From NCBI RefSeq assembly GCF_000275825.1, contig NZ_JH719942.1, positions 309,354-346,279 of the forward strand: DNA of 36,926 nucleotides. The letters run 5' to 3'. The notes beneath the pieces were generated by a model that worked only from the letters and a program-made list of their open reading frames with translations, did not search any database and was not told the origin of the DNA. The stretch's first letter is position 1, and each line of letters begins with the position of its first letter. The DNA is from Saprospira grandis DSM 2844 (GTDB lineage: Bacteria; Bacteroidota; Bacteroidia; Chitinophagales; Saprospiraceae). Below, piece after piece: positions 1 to 7,305 of this stretch. The position numbers and the translations under genes are program-made.

Positions 1-44
1 TGCAGCATTTTTTTTTGCCTTAGTCTAGCTGCTGACTAAAAAAT

Positions 45-1121
45 TTAAACAAGCTCAATAATAATCATCCCGGTAGCGGCGGCCAAGCCCCCCAAAAAAG
101 AAAGCAAAGCCAAGGCATCTTGGCCCTCTGCCAAAGGCAGACTCAAGACAAAAGAATCGGCATCATAGGCTTGGCCCTCAAAATAGAGCCGGCCAGCAAT
201 AGCAATTATTGGCACAAAAAGGTTAATCAGCAACAAATAGAGCGGAAAAAACCAACTGGCCATTTTGAGGTGTTGCTCATGGCTATTTTCTACTACCGCC
301 ACCTGAAACTGCCGAGGCAGAAACAAAATAGCCGACATAGAAATGAGGATAAACCAAGACCAATCCCAATAGCCCAAATTGTCATTTCCCTGCATGCTGA
401 GTAAAGGCCTCAACTCTTCTTTATCCAAAGCCGCCTGAAAAATACTTCCGGGTCCATCATACAGCCCATAAGCCACATAAAAGCCAAGCGCCAAAAAGGT
501 CACTAACTTAAAGACCGACTCAAAGACGATGACCGCCATGAGCCCATCTCGGCGTTTACTGCTATCTAGGTTTTGTGTACCAAAAAAGATGATAAAAATG
601 GCTAGAATAATCGCAATAAAGAAAGCGGTATCGCCCAAAATGGTCATCTGGCTAAAGTCTGTGCTAACAGGGTCATAGCCAATTAGGATATTTAAGCTAA
701 CCGTAATGGCCTTTAGCTGTAGCGAGATATAAGGGACCACGCAAGCAAAGGCAATAAAGGCAACCAAACCACCCAGAAAACCGCTTTTTCCGTAACGAGC
801 CGAGATAAAATCGGCAATAGAACTTATTCTTTGCTTTTTGGAAACTCGAACCATTTGGCGCAAAAGCAAATACCAAACAGGCGAAAGCAGAAGCGGCCCC
901 AAATAAGTTGTTAAGAAAACGGGCCCACTGCTGCTTGCCTTCCCCACACTGCCGTAGAAGGTCCAGGCTGTACAAAATACAGCTAAAGACAGGCTATAGG
1001 CCAAGGGGTTATCGGTCCAGCTCCGCCCCTTCTCTGCTCTTCGGTTGGCCCAATAGGCCAGCACAAACAGCAAAGCCAAATAGGCTAGAGCCACCGGAAT
1101 GGCAAGTTGGGCTGCGCTCAT
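45..1121 (-). CDS. Truncated sodium:solute symporter (SSS) protein, probable remnant of a symporter/histidine-kinase hybrid
   Basis: 358 residues of a polytopic membrane protein. The N-terminal part (NPLAYSLSLAVFCTAWTFYG near residues 38-57, then ISSIADFISARYGKS near 100-115) resembles SSS/PutP-like domains that are often fused to histidine kinases in Bacteroidota and Proteobacteria. The chain stops at ATGMIIIELV. In the family this motif normally runs on (GMIIIE followed by a further transmembrane helix), so the protein ends inside the transport domain. SSS proteins are usually about 500 residues and the kinase hybrids about 900. After the TAA (45-47) the remaining 44 bases show no continuing coding sequence. 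The start overlaps the stop of the upstream small gene by ATGA (1118-1121), so the two are translationally coupled. Either a pseudogene cut by an insertion beyond the window edge or a shortened protein. Confidence 0.7.
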   Translation of the reverse strand: MSAAQLAIPVALAYLALLFVLAYWANRRAEKGRSWTDNPLAYSLSLAVFCTAWTFYGSVGKASSSGPVFLTTYLGPLLLSPVWYLLLRQMVRVSKKQRISSIADFISARYGKSGFLGGLVAFIAFACVVPYISLQLKAITVSLNILIGYDPVSTDFSQMTILGDTAFFIAIILAIFIIFFGTQNLDSSKRRDGLMAVIVFESVFKLVTFLALGFYVAYGLYDGPGSIFQAALDKEELRPLLSMQGNDNLGYWDWSWFILISMSAILFLPRQFQVAVVENSHEQHLKMASWFFPLYLLLINLFVPIIAIAGRLYFEGQAYDADSFVLSLPLAEGQDALALLSFLGGLAAATGMIIIELV

Positions 1122-1315
1122 TTAGTGGTTTCGTCTTCTTGCTTTAAGATCCAATATAAACCTAGCAATAAAAGCAGCCACAAAGCAAGCACATAGGCGT
1201 AGAAGAGCGGTAGCACTCCAAAGACCAAAGTTGGCTGATTGAAGCTCTTGGCAATTGGGTAACTGAAGAGCAAACAACAACAGCCAAACCAACTAATCAA
1301 TCGCTGCTTTTGCAT
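1118..1315 (-). CDS. Small two-helix membrane protein coupled to the SSS gene
   Basis: 65 residues with two hydrophobic segments: about residues 7-20 (ISWFGCCCLLFSY) and 31-58 (VFGVLPLFYAYVLALWLLLL). The tail is short and charged (KQEDETTK). Its stop codon overlaps the start of the following symporter-like gene (ATGA), which indicates co-translation. Small membrane proteins of this kind often precede SSS transporters or SSS-kinase hybrids, by analogy with the DUF4212 partner at 3503-3787, but I cannot assign this one to a named family. It starts just downstream of the terminator at 1405-1451, so it is probably the first gene of its own transcript. Confidence 0.6.
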   Translation of the reverse strand: MQKQRLISWFGCCCLLFSYPIAKSFNQPTLVFGVLPLFYAYVLALWLLLLLGLYWILKQEDETTK

Positions 1316-1404
1316 AGGTTAAAATCATTTTTCCCAATATATAAAAAATTAGATACCTATATAATTTTAGAGAAAAGATTTATTGGCTATAAATAGTTGG
1401 AGGC

Positions 1405-1451
1405 CGAAAAAAAAGGAGAAATAAAGTAGCCTCCGCTACTTTATTCTCCTT
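1405..1451 (-). terminator. Rho-independent terminator of the porin/symporter operon
   Basis: A stem of about 17 bp (GGAGAAATAAAGTAGC pairing with GCTACTTTATTCTCC, one bulged A) sits at 1413-1451. It is followed on the minus strand by a run of eight T (the A run at 1407-1414). It lies downstream of the symporter that ends at 1657, beyond a GC-rich repeat. Confidence 0.8.
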
Positions 1452-1502
1452 ACAAACCTACTAAACAGAATAAGAACTTTTGGTCCCATTTTTTGGGTTT
1501 TG

Positions 1503-1647
1503 CAGGGGGCGAAGCCCCCGCAGGCCTAGCGATGTGTAGGGGTGGCCCGCAGGGCCAGACCGAGGCGGCTTTGCCGCCAAAGGGCCGAGCAGACTTGCGA
1601 GCCCCGCAACGTAGCGCCGAGGAGCGCAGCGAGGCGGAGGCCCCAAA
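1503..1647 (-). repeat. GC-rich hairpin repeat, copy A (minus orientation)
   Basis: Belongs to the recurring intergenic family. It carries the conserved blocks GGCCTAGCGATG, GGGCCAGACC, GGGCCGAGCAGAC and TTGCGAGCCCCGC and ends in GGAGGCCCCAAA. The variable hairpin between blocks is GGCGGCTTTGCCGCC. The 341-base gap 1316-1656 holds this repeat, the terminator at 1405-1451 and an AT-rich leader for the 1118-1315 gene. Confidence 0.85.
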
Positions 1648-1656
1648 TCCTGAGGA

Positions 1657-3477
1657 TTAGTGATCTTGTGCTTCGCTAGCCCCAGAAGGGATGCGAATCT
1701 CTTCTACAATTTGCTGTACTTCTAGAGGAGGAGCCGGCGTAAACTGGCAAATCACGATAGAGACGACAAAGTTGACGACCATAGCGACTGTTCCGAAACC
1801 TTCGGGCGAGATGCCAAACCACCAGTCATCGGCAGTAGTGGGGCCAAACATATTAAATTTGTAGTTGAGCATATAGAAAAGCATGAGGCCCAAACCGATG
1901 ACCATTCCAGCAATTGCGCCTTCTTTGTTCATCCGTTTGTAGAAGATCCCCAGGATGATGGCTGGGAAGAAGGAGGCCGCAGCCAAACCAAAAGCTAGGG
2001 CCACAACGGCCGCCACAAAGCCCGGAGGATTGATCCCGAAATAACCGGCTACGACCACCGCAAAAGCGGCACTAATTCGGGCGGCCAAAAGTTCTCCTTT
2101 TTCAGAAATATCGGGCATGAGCTGCATTTTGAGCAAATCGTGCGCAATAGAAGTTGAAATGACGAGCAGTAGACCTGCTGCTGTAGAAAGGGCCGCGGCT
2201 AATCCGCCCGCTGCCACCAAGGCAATTACCCAATTGGGCAGCCCGGCAATTTCTGGATTGGCCAGTACAATAATATCGCGGTCAATATAGAGTTCGTTTT
2301 TGCTCGACTCATCGGGGTTGGTCACCAGACGTTCGCCATTGGCGCCATTGTCTTCGGCAAAAACAGGCGTTTTTCCTTTGATGGCGGGACCAGCTACATA
2401 CTGAATGCGGCCATCATTGTTTTTATCGGACCAAGCCACTAGGCCAGTTTCTTCCCACTGCTTGAACCAGTCGGGCATGGCTTTGTACTCTACATGCTCT
2501 TTGGTCTCTTCATTATAGACCGTTTGCAAGAGGTTGGTGCGAGCAAAGGCCGAAATGGCAGGAGCCGTGGTGTATAGAATAGCGATTAGGATAAGCGCAT
2601 AGCCGCCAGAAAGGCGAGCCGAGCGCACATCGGGCACCGTAAAGAAGCGCACAATTACGTGAGGAAGCCCAGCCGTACCCACCATTAGGGCACAAGTAAT
2701 GGCAAAGACATCAATCATGCTCTTTTTGCCCGAGGTATACTCATGGAAACCAAGGTCTCGATGTAAACTATCTAGTTTATCTAAGAGAAAGGTGCCATCT
2801 TCTAGGGTTCCGCCAAAGCCAAGCTGGGGAATAGGCGTTCCAGTCATCTGAATCGCAATAAAGATAGCCGGCACCATAAAGGCAAAAATCAAGACGCAGT
2901 ATTGGGCCACCTGGGTGTAGGTAATCCCTTTCATCCCGCCCAAAACGGCATAGAAAAATACGATCAGCATCCCGATGACTACCCCCCATTCGATAGAGGT
3001 TTCTAGAAAGCGAGAGAAAACTACTCCTACCCCACGCATTTGTCCAGCTACATAAGTAAAAGAGACAATAATAGCGGCCAAAACAGCCACCAAACGAGCA
3101 GTACCCGAATAATAGCGATCTCCGATAAAATCGGGCACCGTAAACTTACCAAACTTACGCAGATAAGGCGCAATGGTTAGGGCCAACAGGACGTATCCAC
3201 CGGTCCAGCCCATGAGGTAAACTCCACCATCATAGCCCATAAAGGAAATCAGTCCCGCCATAGAGATAAAGGAAGCAGCAGACATCCAGTCGGCAGCAGT
3301 AGCGGCCCCATTGGTGAGGGGCGAAACCCCTCCGCCAGCAACATAGAAATCTTTGGTAGAAGAAGCTCTTGACCAAATGGCAATAAAAATATAGAGGCTA
3401 AAAGTCAGCCCAACTAAGATATAGGTCCAGCTTTGCACCGATAAAAGCGGCAAGCCAGCAAATAGATAATTCATCAT
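1657..3477 (-). CDS. Sodium:solute symporter, VC_2705 subfamily (large subunit, acetate/monocarboxylate-like)
   Basis: 606 residues with about 13 predicted transmembrane helices. Family signatures include FYVAGGGVSPLTNGAATAAD (about 43-62), WMSAASFISMAGLI, a GQMRGVGVVFSRFLE stretch and the VLGGMKGITYTQVAQY block. These match the ActP-related SSS branch whose members pair with a DUF4212 small subunit, and that subunit lies immediately upstream (25-base gap). The protein is a little longer than ActP because of a hydrophilic insert (about residues 325-395, acidic and glycine-rich) before the ALVAAGGLAAALSTAAGLLL helix. It is likely a Na+-driven carboxylate uptake protein. The substrate is not readable from sequence. 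Third gene of a porin - small subunit - symporter operon. Confidence 0.9.
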   Translation of the reverse strand: MMNYLFAGLPLLSVQSWTYILVGLTFSLYIFIAIWSRASSTKDFYVAGGGVSPLTNGAATAADWMSAASFISMAGLISFMGYDGGVYLMGWTGGYVLLALTIAPYLRKFGKFTVPDFIGDRYYSGTARLVAVLAAIIVSFTYVAGQMRGVGVVFSRFLETSIEWGVVIGMLIVFFYAVLGGMKGITYTQVAQYCVLIFAFMVPAIFIAIQMTGTPIPQLGFGGTLEDGTFLLDKLDSLHRDLGFHEYTSGKKSMIDVFAITCALMVGTAGLPHVIVRFFTVPDVRSARLSGGYALILIAILYTTAPAISAFARTNLLQTVYNEETKEHVEYKAMPDWFKQWEETGLVAWSDKNNDGRIQYVAGPAIKGKTPVFAEDNGANGERLVTNPDESSKNELYIDRDIIVLANPEIAGLPNWVIALVAAGGLAAALSTAAGLLLVISTSIAHDLLKMQLMPDISEKGELLAARISAAFAVVVAGYFGINPPGFVAAVVALAFGLAAASFFPAIILGIFYKRMNKEGAIAGMVIGLGLMLFYMLNYKFNMFGPTTADDWWFGISPEGFGTVAMVVNFVVSIVICQFTPAPPLEVQQIVEEIRIPSGASEAQDH

Positions 3478-3502
3478 TGTTCTAAGATTTTAAGGCAGTA
3501 AT

Positions 3503-3787
3503 TTATTTGTCTAGTCCATACTTTTTGTCCAAGCGGTTCATCAACCAGACATAGGCAAAAACCAAAACCACAAAGGCATAAATAGAGCCCTGTTGGGCAA
3601 ACCAAAACCCTAGTTTGAAGCCCCCTAATCGGATGCTATCTAGACTGGGCGCAAATAGAATTCCGGCCCCAAAAGAGACCAAAAACCAAATCACTAAAAG
3701 AATAAGTAGATAGCGCAAGTTCTCGCGCCAATAGGCCTTCATCTTTTTGTTGTGGGCCTCTTTATTTTGCAAGTTGTTCTCTTCCAT
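3503..3787 (-). CDS. DUF4212 sodium/substrate symporter small subunit
   Basis: 94 residues, two transmembrane helices (about 27-48 and 66-84). It has the family motifs YWRENLRYLLILLVIWF and GFKLGFWFAQQGSIYAFV, and ends in YVWLMNRLDKKYGLDK. DUF4212 proteins are the conserved small partners of VC_2705-type SSS symporters. Here it lies 25 bases upstream of that symporter and 20 bases downstream of the porin gene, so the three are probably one transcript. Confidence 0.92.
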   Translation of the reverse strand: MEENNLQNKEAHNKKMKAYWRENLRYLLILLVIWFLVSFGAGILFAPSLDSIRLGGFKLGFWFAQQGSIYAFVVLVFAYVWLMNRLDKKYGLDK

Positions 3788-3807
3788 AAGAGTTAAATAT
3801 TTAAGGG

Positions 3808-5040
3808 TTAGAGGAATACAGCAGCCTGCATACGAACCAAGCCTTTGCGCTCGGAGCCCGTAGTTGCTGCTTTATTGGATTGATATTCTAATGAAATTTT
3901 TGCATGATGCCCCTGGATAAACCAGTTGGCGCCAACGGTCAAGCCATTGGCCGCCTCTTCAAAGGCTTCGAGTTGGCGATAAGAGCCCGCCAAATAAAAT
4001 TGTAGTCGGCCCAAATCCGTAAATTCAGGCAAGAGGTAACCAGTCTGTAGATAGACGATATTTCCAGTTCCAATTACATCACTGCTGCCCGTTAGGCGGT
4101 AATTTGGTCCAAAATTGTAGCGATAATAGACCCCATAGGCCGTAATCGCCCCCTTGCCCTCTCCTAAGGGCGCATCATAAAAGGCATCTACACCAAAAAG
4201 AGAAACATTATGAGAAACCGTATCGCCTTGCGTATCTAAACTGCTGCTGCCTTTGGGGTGCAAATTGAAACCCGCCCCAACATTAAAGACCTTCTTTTTG
4301 CCTAGGTAGGTCCCCACCATATAAGGCAGTTTGTTCGACTCTTTATCCAAAAATTGATAGTTCAAATAACCCGCATAGACATAGCCCCCATCATTGAGGT
4401 AGGTCGCCTGGGCAGTATCTGGCGCAATGCCTTGGTCCAAGTTATTGACCAAAGCCTGATTCACCGCCAAACGATAATCCAAACGGTCAATTTTTCCTTT
4501 GGCATAAACGCCCAAATGCCGAGCAAATTGGTCTGTCGTCCCAATCGTGGGCCAATTGAAACGAGGCGCATCTATCGTGAGCATGTTCAAGGTGCTCTGG
4601 TTGCTCAGCCGAGAAATTCCGTTCCAATAGTGTAGACCGGCCCCCATCGATAGATAATCCTTATAGACCTTGTACTCGGCCCAGGCGTCATGCATAAATA
4701 AACTGCTTTTGGTCGATTGGCCCACAGGATGCAGACTCGAGGCAGTTAGGCTGTTCAAGCCAAAATGCGTCAAAATTAAAAAACGAGGAGATACCTGCGC
4801 ATAGGCCAAAAAACGAGAGCGACGCAGCATTAAATCTACTTCTACTTGGTCCTGACTGTTCATCTGGGCCGTTCCCCAGACCTGATGCCAAGTAATAAAA
4901 CGAATGTATTTACTGCCGTCTTCATTCAAATTTAATTTCAACGGCTTATAGCTATGGTCCACTTCCTGAGACCACAATTGGCTGGAGCTACTCAATAAGA
5001 GCAGCAGTGCAATTAAGCGTAATAAGGTTTTCATAGGCAA
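3808..5040 (-). CDS. Outer-membrane porin-like beta-barrel protein
   Basis: 410 residues with a signal peptide (MKTLLRLIALLLLLSSSSQLWSQ, cut near residue 25). The mature part has alternating aromatic and polar strands, e.g. RFLAYAQVSPRFLILTHFGL and YVYAGYLNYQFLD, and the C-terminus is hydrophobic (MQAAVFL), as in outer-membrane barrels. The Met-Pro-Met start allows initiation at 5040 or two codons later. It resembles porins of the OprP/phosphate-selective type found near transporters in Bacteroidota, but the exact family is uncertain. As first gene of the operon with a DUF4212/SSS transporter, it probably passes the same solute across the outer membrane. Confidence 0.75.
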   Translation of the reverse strand: MPMKTLLRLIALLLLLSSSSQLWSQEVDHSYKPLKLNLNEDGSKYIRFITWHQVWGTAQMNSQDQVEVDLMLRRSRFLAYAQVSPRFLILTHFGLNSLTASSLHPVGQSTKSSLFMHDAWAEYKVYKDYLSMGAGLHYWNGISRLSNQSTLNMLTIDAPRFNWPTIGTTDQFARHLGVYAKGKIDRLDYRLAVNQALVNNLDQGIAPDTAQATYLNDGGYVYAGYLNYQFLDKESNKLPYMVGTYLGKKKVFNVGAGFNLHPKGSSSLDTQGDTVSHNVSLFGVDAFYDAPLGEGKGAITAYGVYYRYNFGPNYRLTGSSDVIGTGNIVYLQTGYLLPEFTDLGRLQFYLAGSYRQLEAFEEAANGLTVGANWFIQGHHAKISLEYQSNKAATTGSERKGLVRMQAAVFL

Positions 5041-5083
5041 TGTTTTGAGTGCGTTCTTTTATCTGGGTATAAATGTATATAAA

Positions 5084-5097
5084 TATCTATATAGATA
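5084..5097. promoter_or_regulatory. Perfect 14-bp palindrome upstream of the porin operon
   Basis: TATCTATATAGATA lies 44-57 bases upstream of the porin start, in an AT-rich leader. It could be an operator or simply part of the promoter. No clear TAnnTTTG box is visible beside it. Confidence 0.3.
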
Positions 5098-5250
5098 AAA
5101 GTCTATACTCAACTTTTTTCGCCATTTAGGCCAATTTTTTTCTACAAAAGTGCTTCTAGGCCAAATTATCCTTTAAAATAGGGGCTTGAGCTAATAATTA
5201 TTTGGTAAGCTTTTTTCGCCATTTTGTCTATTTTGCTTCTAAGCGAGCTG

Positions 5251-5488
5251 TTTTTTGGGGTTTGGGGCGTTACTCCTTTCAGTCATCGAACTGCGCCCTA
5301 AAGGGCTTGTTGTCGCTTTGGGGCCTCCGCTGCGGCTTCGCCTTGCGGCGCTACGCTTTGGGGCTCGCAGGTCTGCTCGGCCCTTCAGGCTACACTTCGT
5401 TTCGCCTTCGGTCTGGCCCCACGGGCCACCCCTCCGCATCGCTAGGCCTGCGGCGGCTTCGCCGCCTGCTAAACCGCCTAAAGGCCTT
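5251..5488 (+). repeat. GC-rich hairpin repeat, copy B (plus orientation, with extra 5' module)
   Basis: Contains GGGGCCTCCGCTGCGG, GGGGCTCGCAGGTCTGCTCG, GGTCTGGCC and GCATCGCTAGGCCTGCGGC. It is preceded by an additional module (GTTACTCC..TCGAAC..CTAAAGG.CTTGTTGT) that also occurs in copy K. The 741-base gap 5041-5781 holds this copy, the three-hairpin element (5534-5606) and copy C. I see no convincing gene there. Confidence 0.85.
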
Positions 5489-5533
5489 GACTAGCCTGAA
5501 ATTTTTATCAAAGGATGGCCGATAAGTTAATTT

Positions 5534-5606
5534 CATGAGGGTTTCAACCCTCATTTAGAGATCATTGCGAAGCAATACCATTATTGCTGTAGGTTTCAAC
5601 CTACAG
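5534..5606 (+). repeat. Three-hairpin element, copy 1
   Basis: Three successive perfect hairpins: ATGAGGGTT-TC-AACCCTCAT (5535-5554), ATTGC-GAA-GCAAT (5564-5576) and CTGTAGGTT-TC-AACCTACAG (5587-5606). Spacers are 9 and 10 bases. The same architecture recurs inverted at 30857-30930 with compensatory stem changes. Confidence 0.75.
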
Positions 5607-5612
5607 TAAAAA

Positions 5613-5756
5613 GGGCCGAAGGCCCGCAGGCCTAGGGGCCTGAAAGGGGGCCGCGCAGCGGCAGACCTAGGGCGAAATGAAATGAGCCCGCAGGGCCGAG
5701 CAGCCCTGCGAGCCCGGCAAGGGCCCGGCCGCCGAAGGCGGCAGGCCCCAAAAAAA
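5613..5756 (-). repeat. GC-rich hairpin repeat, copy C (minus orientation)
   Basis: Shows GGGCCGAGCAGCCCTGCGAGC and terminal GGCAGGCCCCAAAAAAA. It follows directly on the three-hairpin element and stops about 25 bases before the end of the SUKH gene. The middle part is more diverged than in copies A or I. Confidence 0.75.
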
Positions 5757-5781
5757 CTCAGCCTATATATATAGTATCAAA

Positions 5782-7050
5782 TTAGCGGAGGACGCCCTCT
5801 AGTTGGGCACCTGGAAAACGGGCATCGGTAAGGATGGCGCCACGAAAGTCCACCCCTCTAAGGTCAGCCAGTTCAAAATCGACGCCTTGCAAATTGGCAT
5901 TGACAAAGCTGGCGCCACGGAGACAAGCCCGAGAAAAATCGCTACCGGCCAATTGGGCCTCGGCAAAGATGGCTTTTTCTAGCATGGCGTCGGTAAAGAG
6001 CGAAAACTGCAATTGGGCCTCGCTAAAATTGAGATATTTGAGCCAGGCGCCACAAAAGGAGGCATAAGGCATTTGCAACTCTTCAAGGTCCAGCTGGCTA
6101 GAGAGTCGCCGCATATCTAAAATAGCCTGTTGGCCCTTGCTTAGCTCTCGGCCCAATTGGTAGGCGCCAAAGACCTGCCCCATCAGTTGCATCATCTTCC
6201 ATTGGCCGCCGGCCCCACCGGCCCGCAAAAAATCTTGATGGGCCAACAAAATGCGCTGCCATTCTTCTTCTGTTATAGCTGGCGACTGCTCGGCTCTTTG
6301 GCGCATAGCCGCACTTTTGATGGTCGAGCAATCGCTGCCGGCTTGTCCCGCCAAGGGAAACTGCTGTTCAAAAAGCAATTGTTTGAGCTGATGTTTTTGG
6401 GCCAATTTGGTCCAGTCTTTTTTGCTCCATTGGTTAAGGGGCGGGCTAGGCGCCTGCAGATAGGCCTGGCGGGCGCTTGTTAGGGCCTTTGTTTGCACAA
6501 CAAATTGAAAATACTGGGCTGGCGAAAGGGGAAAAGCCGCCTCAAAGTGCAGCCCATGCTCATCGGCAAAATAGAGCGGGGCCCCTGCTTGGCCAAAATA
6601 AATAGCCTGTATACAATAGGAAGAAAAGGCATCGAGGGGGTACATTTGGCTATAAAACTGGCCTAGAGAAAGAGCTTGGCCCGCAAACTGAATTTGCTCT
6701 TGGGGGAGCAGCAGCTCTTGGAGGTAGGGACTGGGAGAAAAAAGCCGCTCTATGGGCAAGAGAAAAAAGCAGCCTTCCTCCTCTCGAAACTGCTGTAGCG
6801 GATAATCCCAATCTTGCTGGCCTTCGGGCCCAGCCAAAGCATTATTTTTAAAGGCCCAACGCAACTGCAAGCCATTTGTTTGCAGATAAAAGGCCTTGAG
6901 CTCCGGAGCTAAAACAATCCCCTTTTCGGTCTCCAACTCTTCTATTTTTTTGGCCGTGACGGGCGCAAAAACGTCAAAACTAAGGAGTCTAATCGTCTCT
7001 TCCTCTGCCAGCTCCTGGGCCAAGCGCCTAAATTCTTCAAACTGTGACAT
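5782..7050 (-). CDS. SUKH (SMI1/KNR4-like) and pentapeptide-repeat fusion protein
   Basis: 422 residues. The N-terminal 170 or so look like a SMI1/KNR4 (SUKH) domain: an acidic helix, then EELETEKGIVLAPELKAFYL and QTNGLQLRW, which matches the family's 'lP..l..fy...NG' pattern. The C-terminal 110 residues (about 310-422) are pentapeptide repeats of the A(D/N)LxG type, e.g. CLRGASFVNANLQGVDFELA and DLRGVDFRGAILTDARF, which would form a right-handed beta-helix. The middle (about 190-300) is helical and unassigned. SUKH proteins often serve as immunity or regulatory partners of polymorphic toxins in bacteria, but no toxin is adjacent. No signal peptide, so probably cytoplasmic. Isolated between a repeat cluster and a divergent gene. 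Confidence 0.75.
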   Translation of the reverse strand: MSQFEEFRRLAQELAEEETIRLLSFDVFAPVTAKKIEELETEKGIVLAPELKAFYLQTNGLQLRWAFKNNALAGPEGQQDWDYPLQQFREEEGCFFLLPIERLFSPSPYLQELLLPQEQIQFAGQALSLGQFYSQMYPLDAFSSYCIQAIYFGQAGAPLYFADEHGLHFEAAFPLSPAQYFQFVVQTKALTSARQAYLQAPSPPLNQWSKKDWTKLAQKHQLKQLLFEQQFPLAGQAGSDCSTIKSAAMRQRAEQSPAITEEEWQRILLAHQDFLRAGGAGGQWKMMQLMGQVFGAYQLGRELSKGQQAILDMRRLSSQLDLEELQMPYASFCGAWLKYLNFSEAQLQFSLFTDAMLEKAIFAEAQLAGSDFSRACLRGASFVNANLQGVDFELADLRGVDFRGAILTDARFPGAQLEGVLR

Positions 7051-7162
7051 GCTACTGCTTAATATTCTGTTTTTTCTGCGAAAAAAGAAATGGCTAGTGG
7101 ACTAAACATTCTATTTAAAGTACTTGTTAAATCCCCAAATATTGTTGATTCAGCAACCACAG

Positions 7163-7196
7163 GCAGAGAGTTTATTGTTAATTCTCTGCTTTTTTA
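7163..7196 (+). terminator. Orphan rho-independent terminator-like hairpin
   Basis: GCAGAGA (7163-7169) pairs with TCTCTGC (7183-7189), followed by TTTTTTA on the plus strand. No plus-strand gene ends nearby, so it may end a short untranslated transcript from 7051-7162. Confidence 0.5.
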
Positions 7197-7249
7197 TTTG
7201 CCAAATTGACTTCCTAAGCCCAAAGGCCCAAAAGATAAGCTAAAAAAAC

Positions 7250-7257
7250 TAAATTTG
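7250..7257 (+). promoter_or_regulatory. Putative Bacteroidota -7 box for fni
   Basis: TAAATTTG fits the TAnnTTTG consensus, 49 bases before the TTG start of fni. I see no good TTG -33 element at the expected distance, so the call is tentative. Confidence 0.35.
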
Positions 7258-7305
7258 TTGTTCTTAGCGTTAAACTGATTAAAAAACGACCAAATACCTA
7301 CTAAT

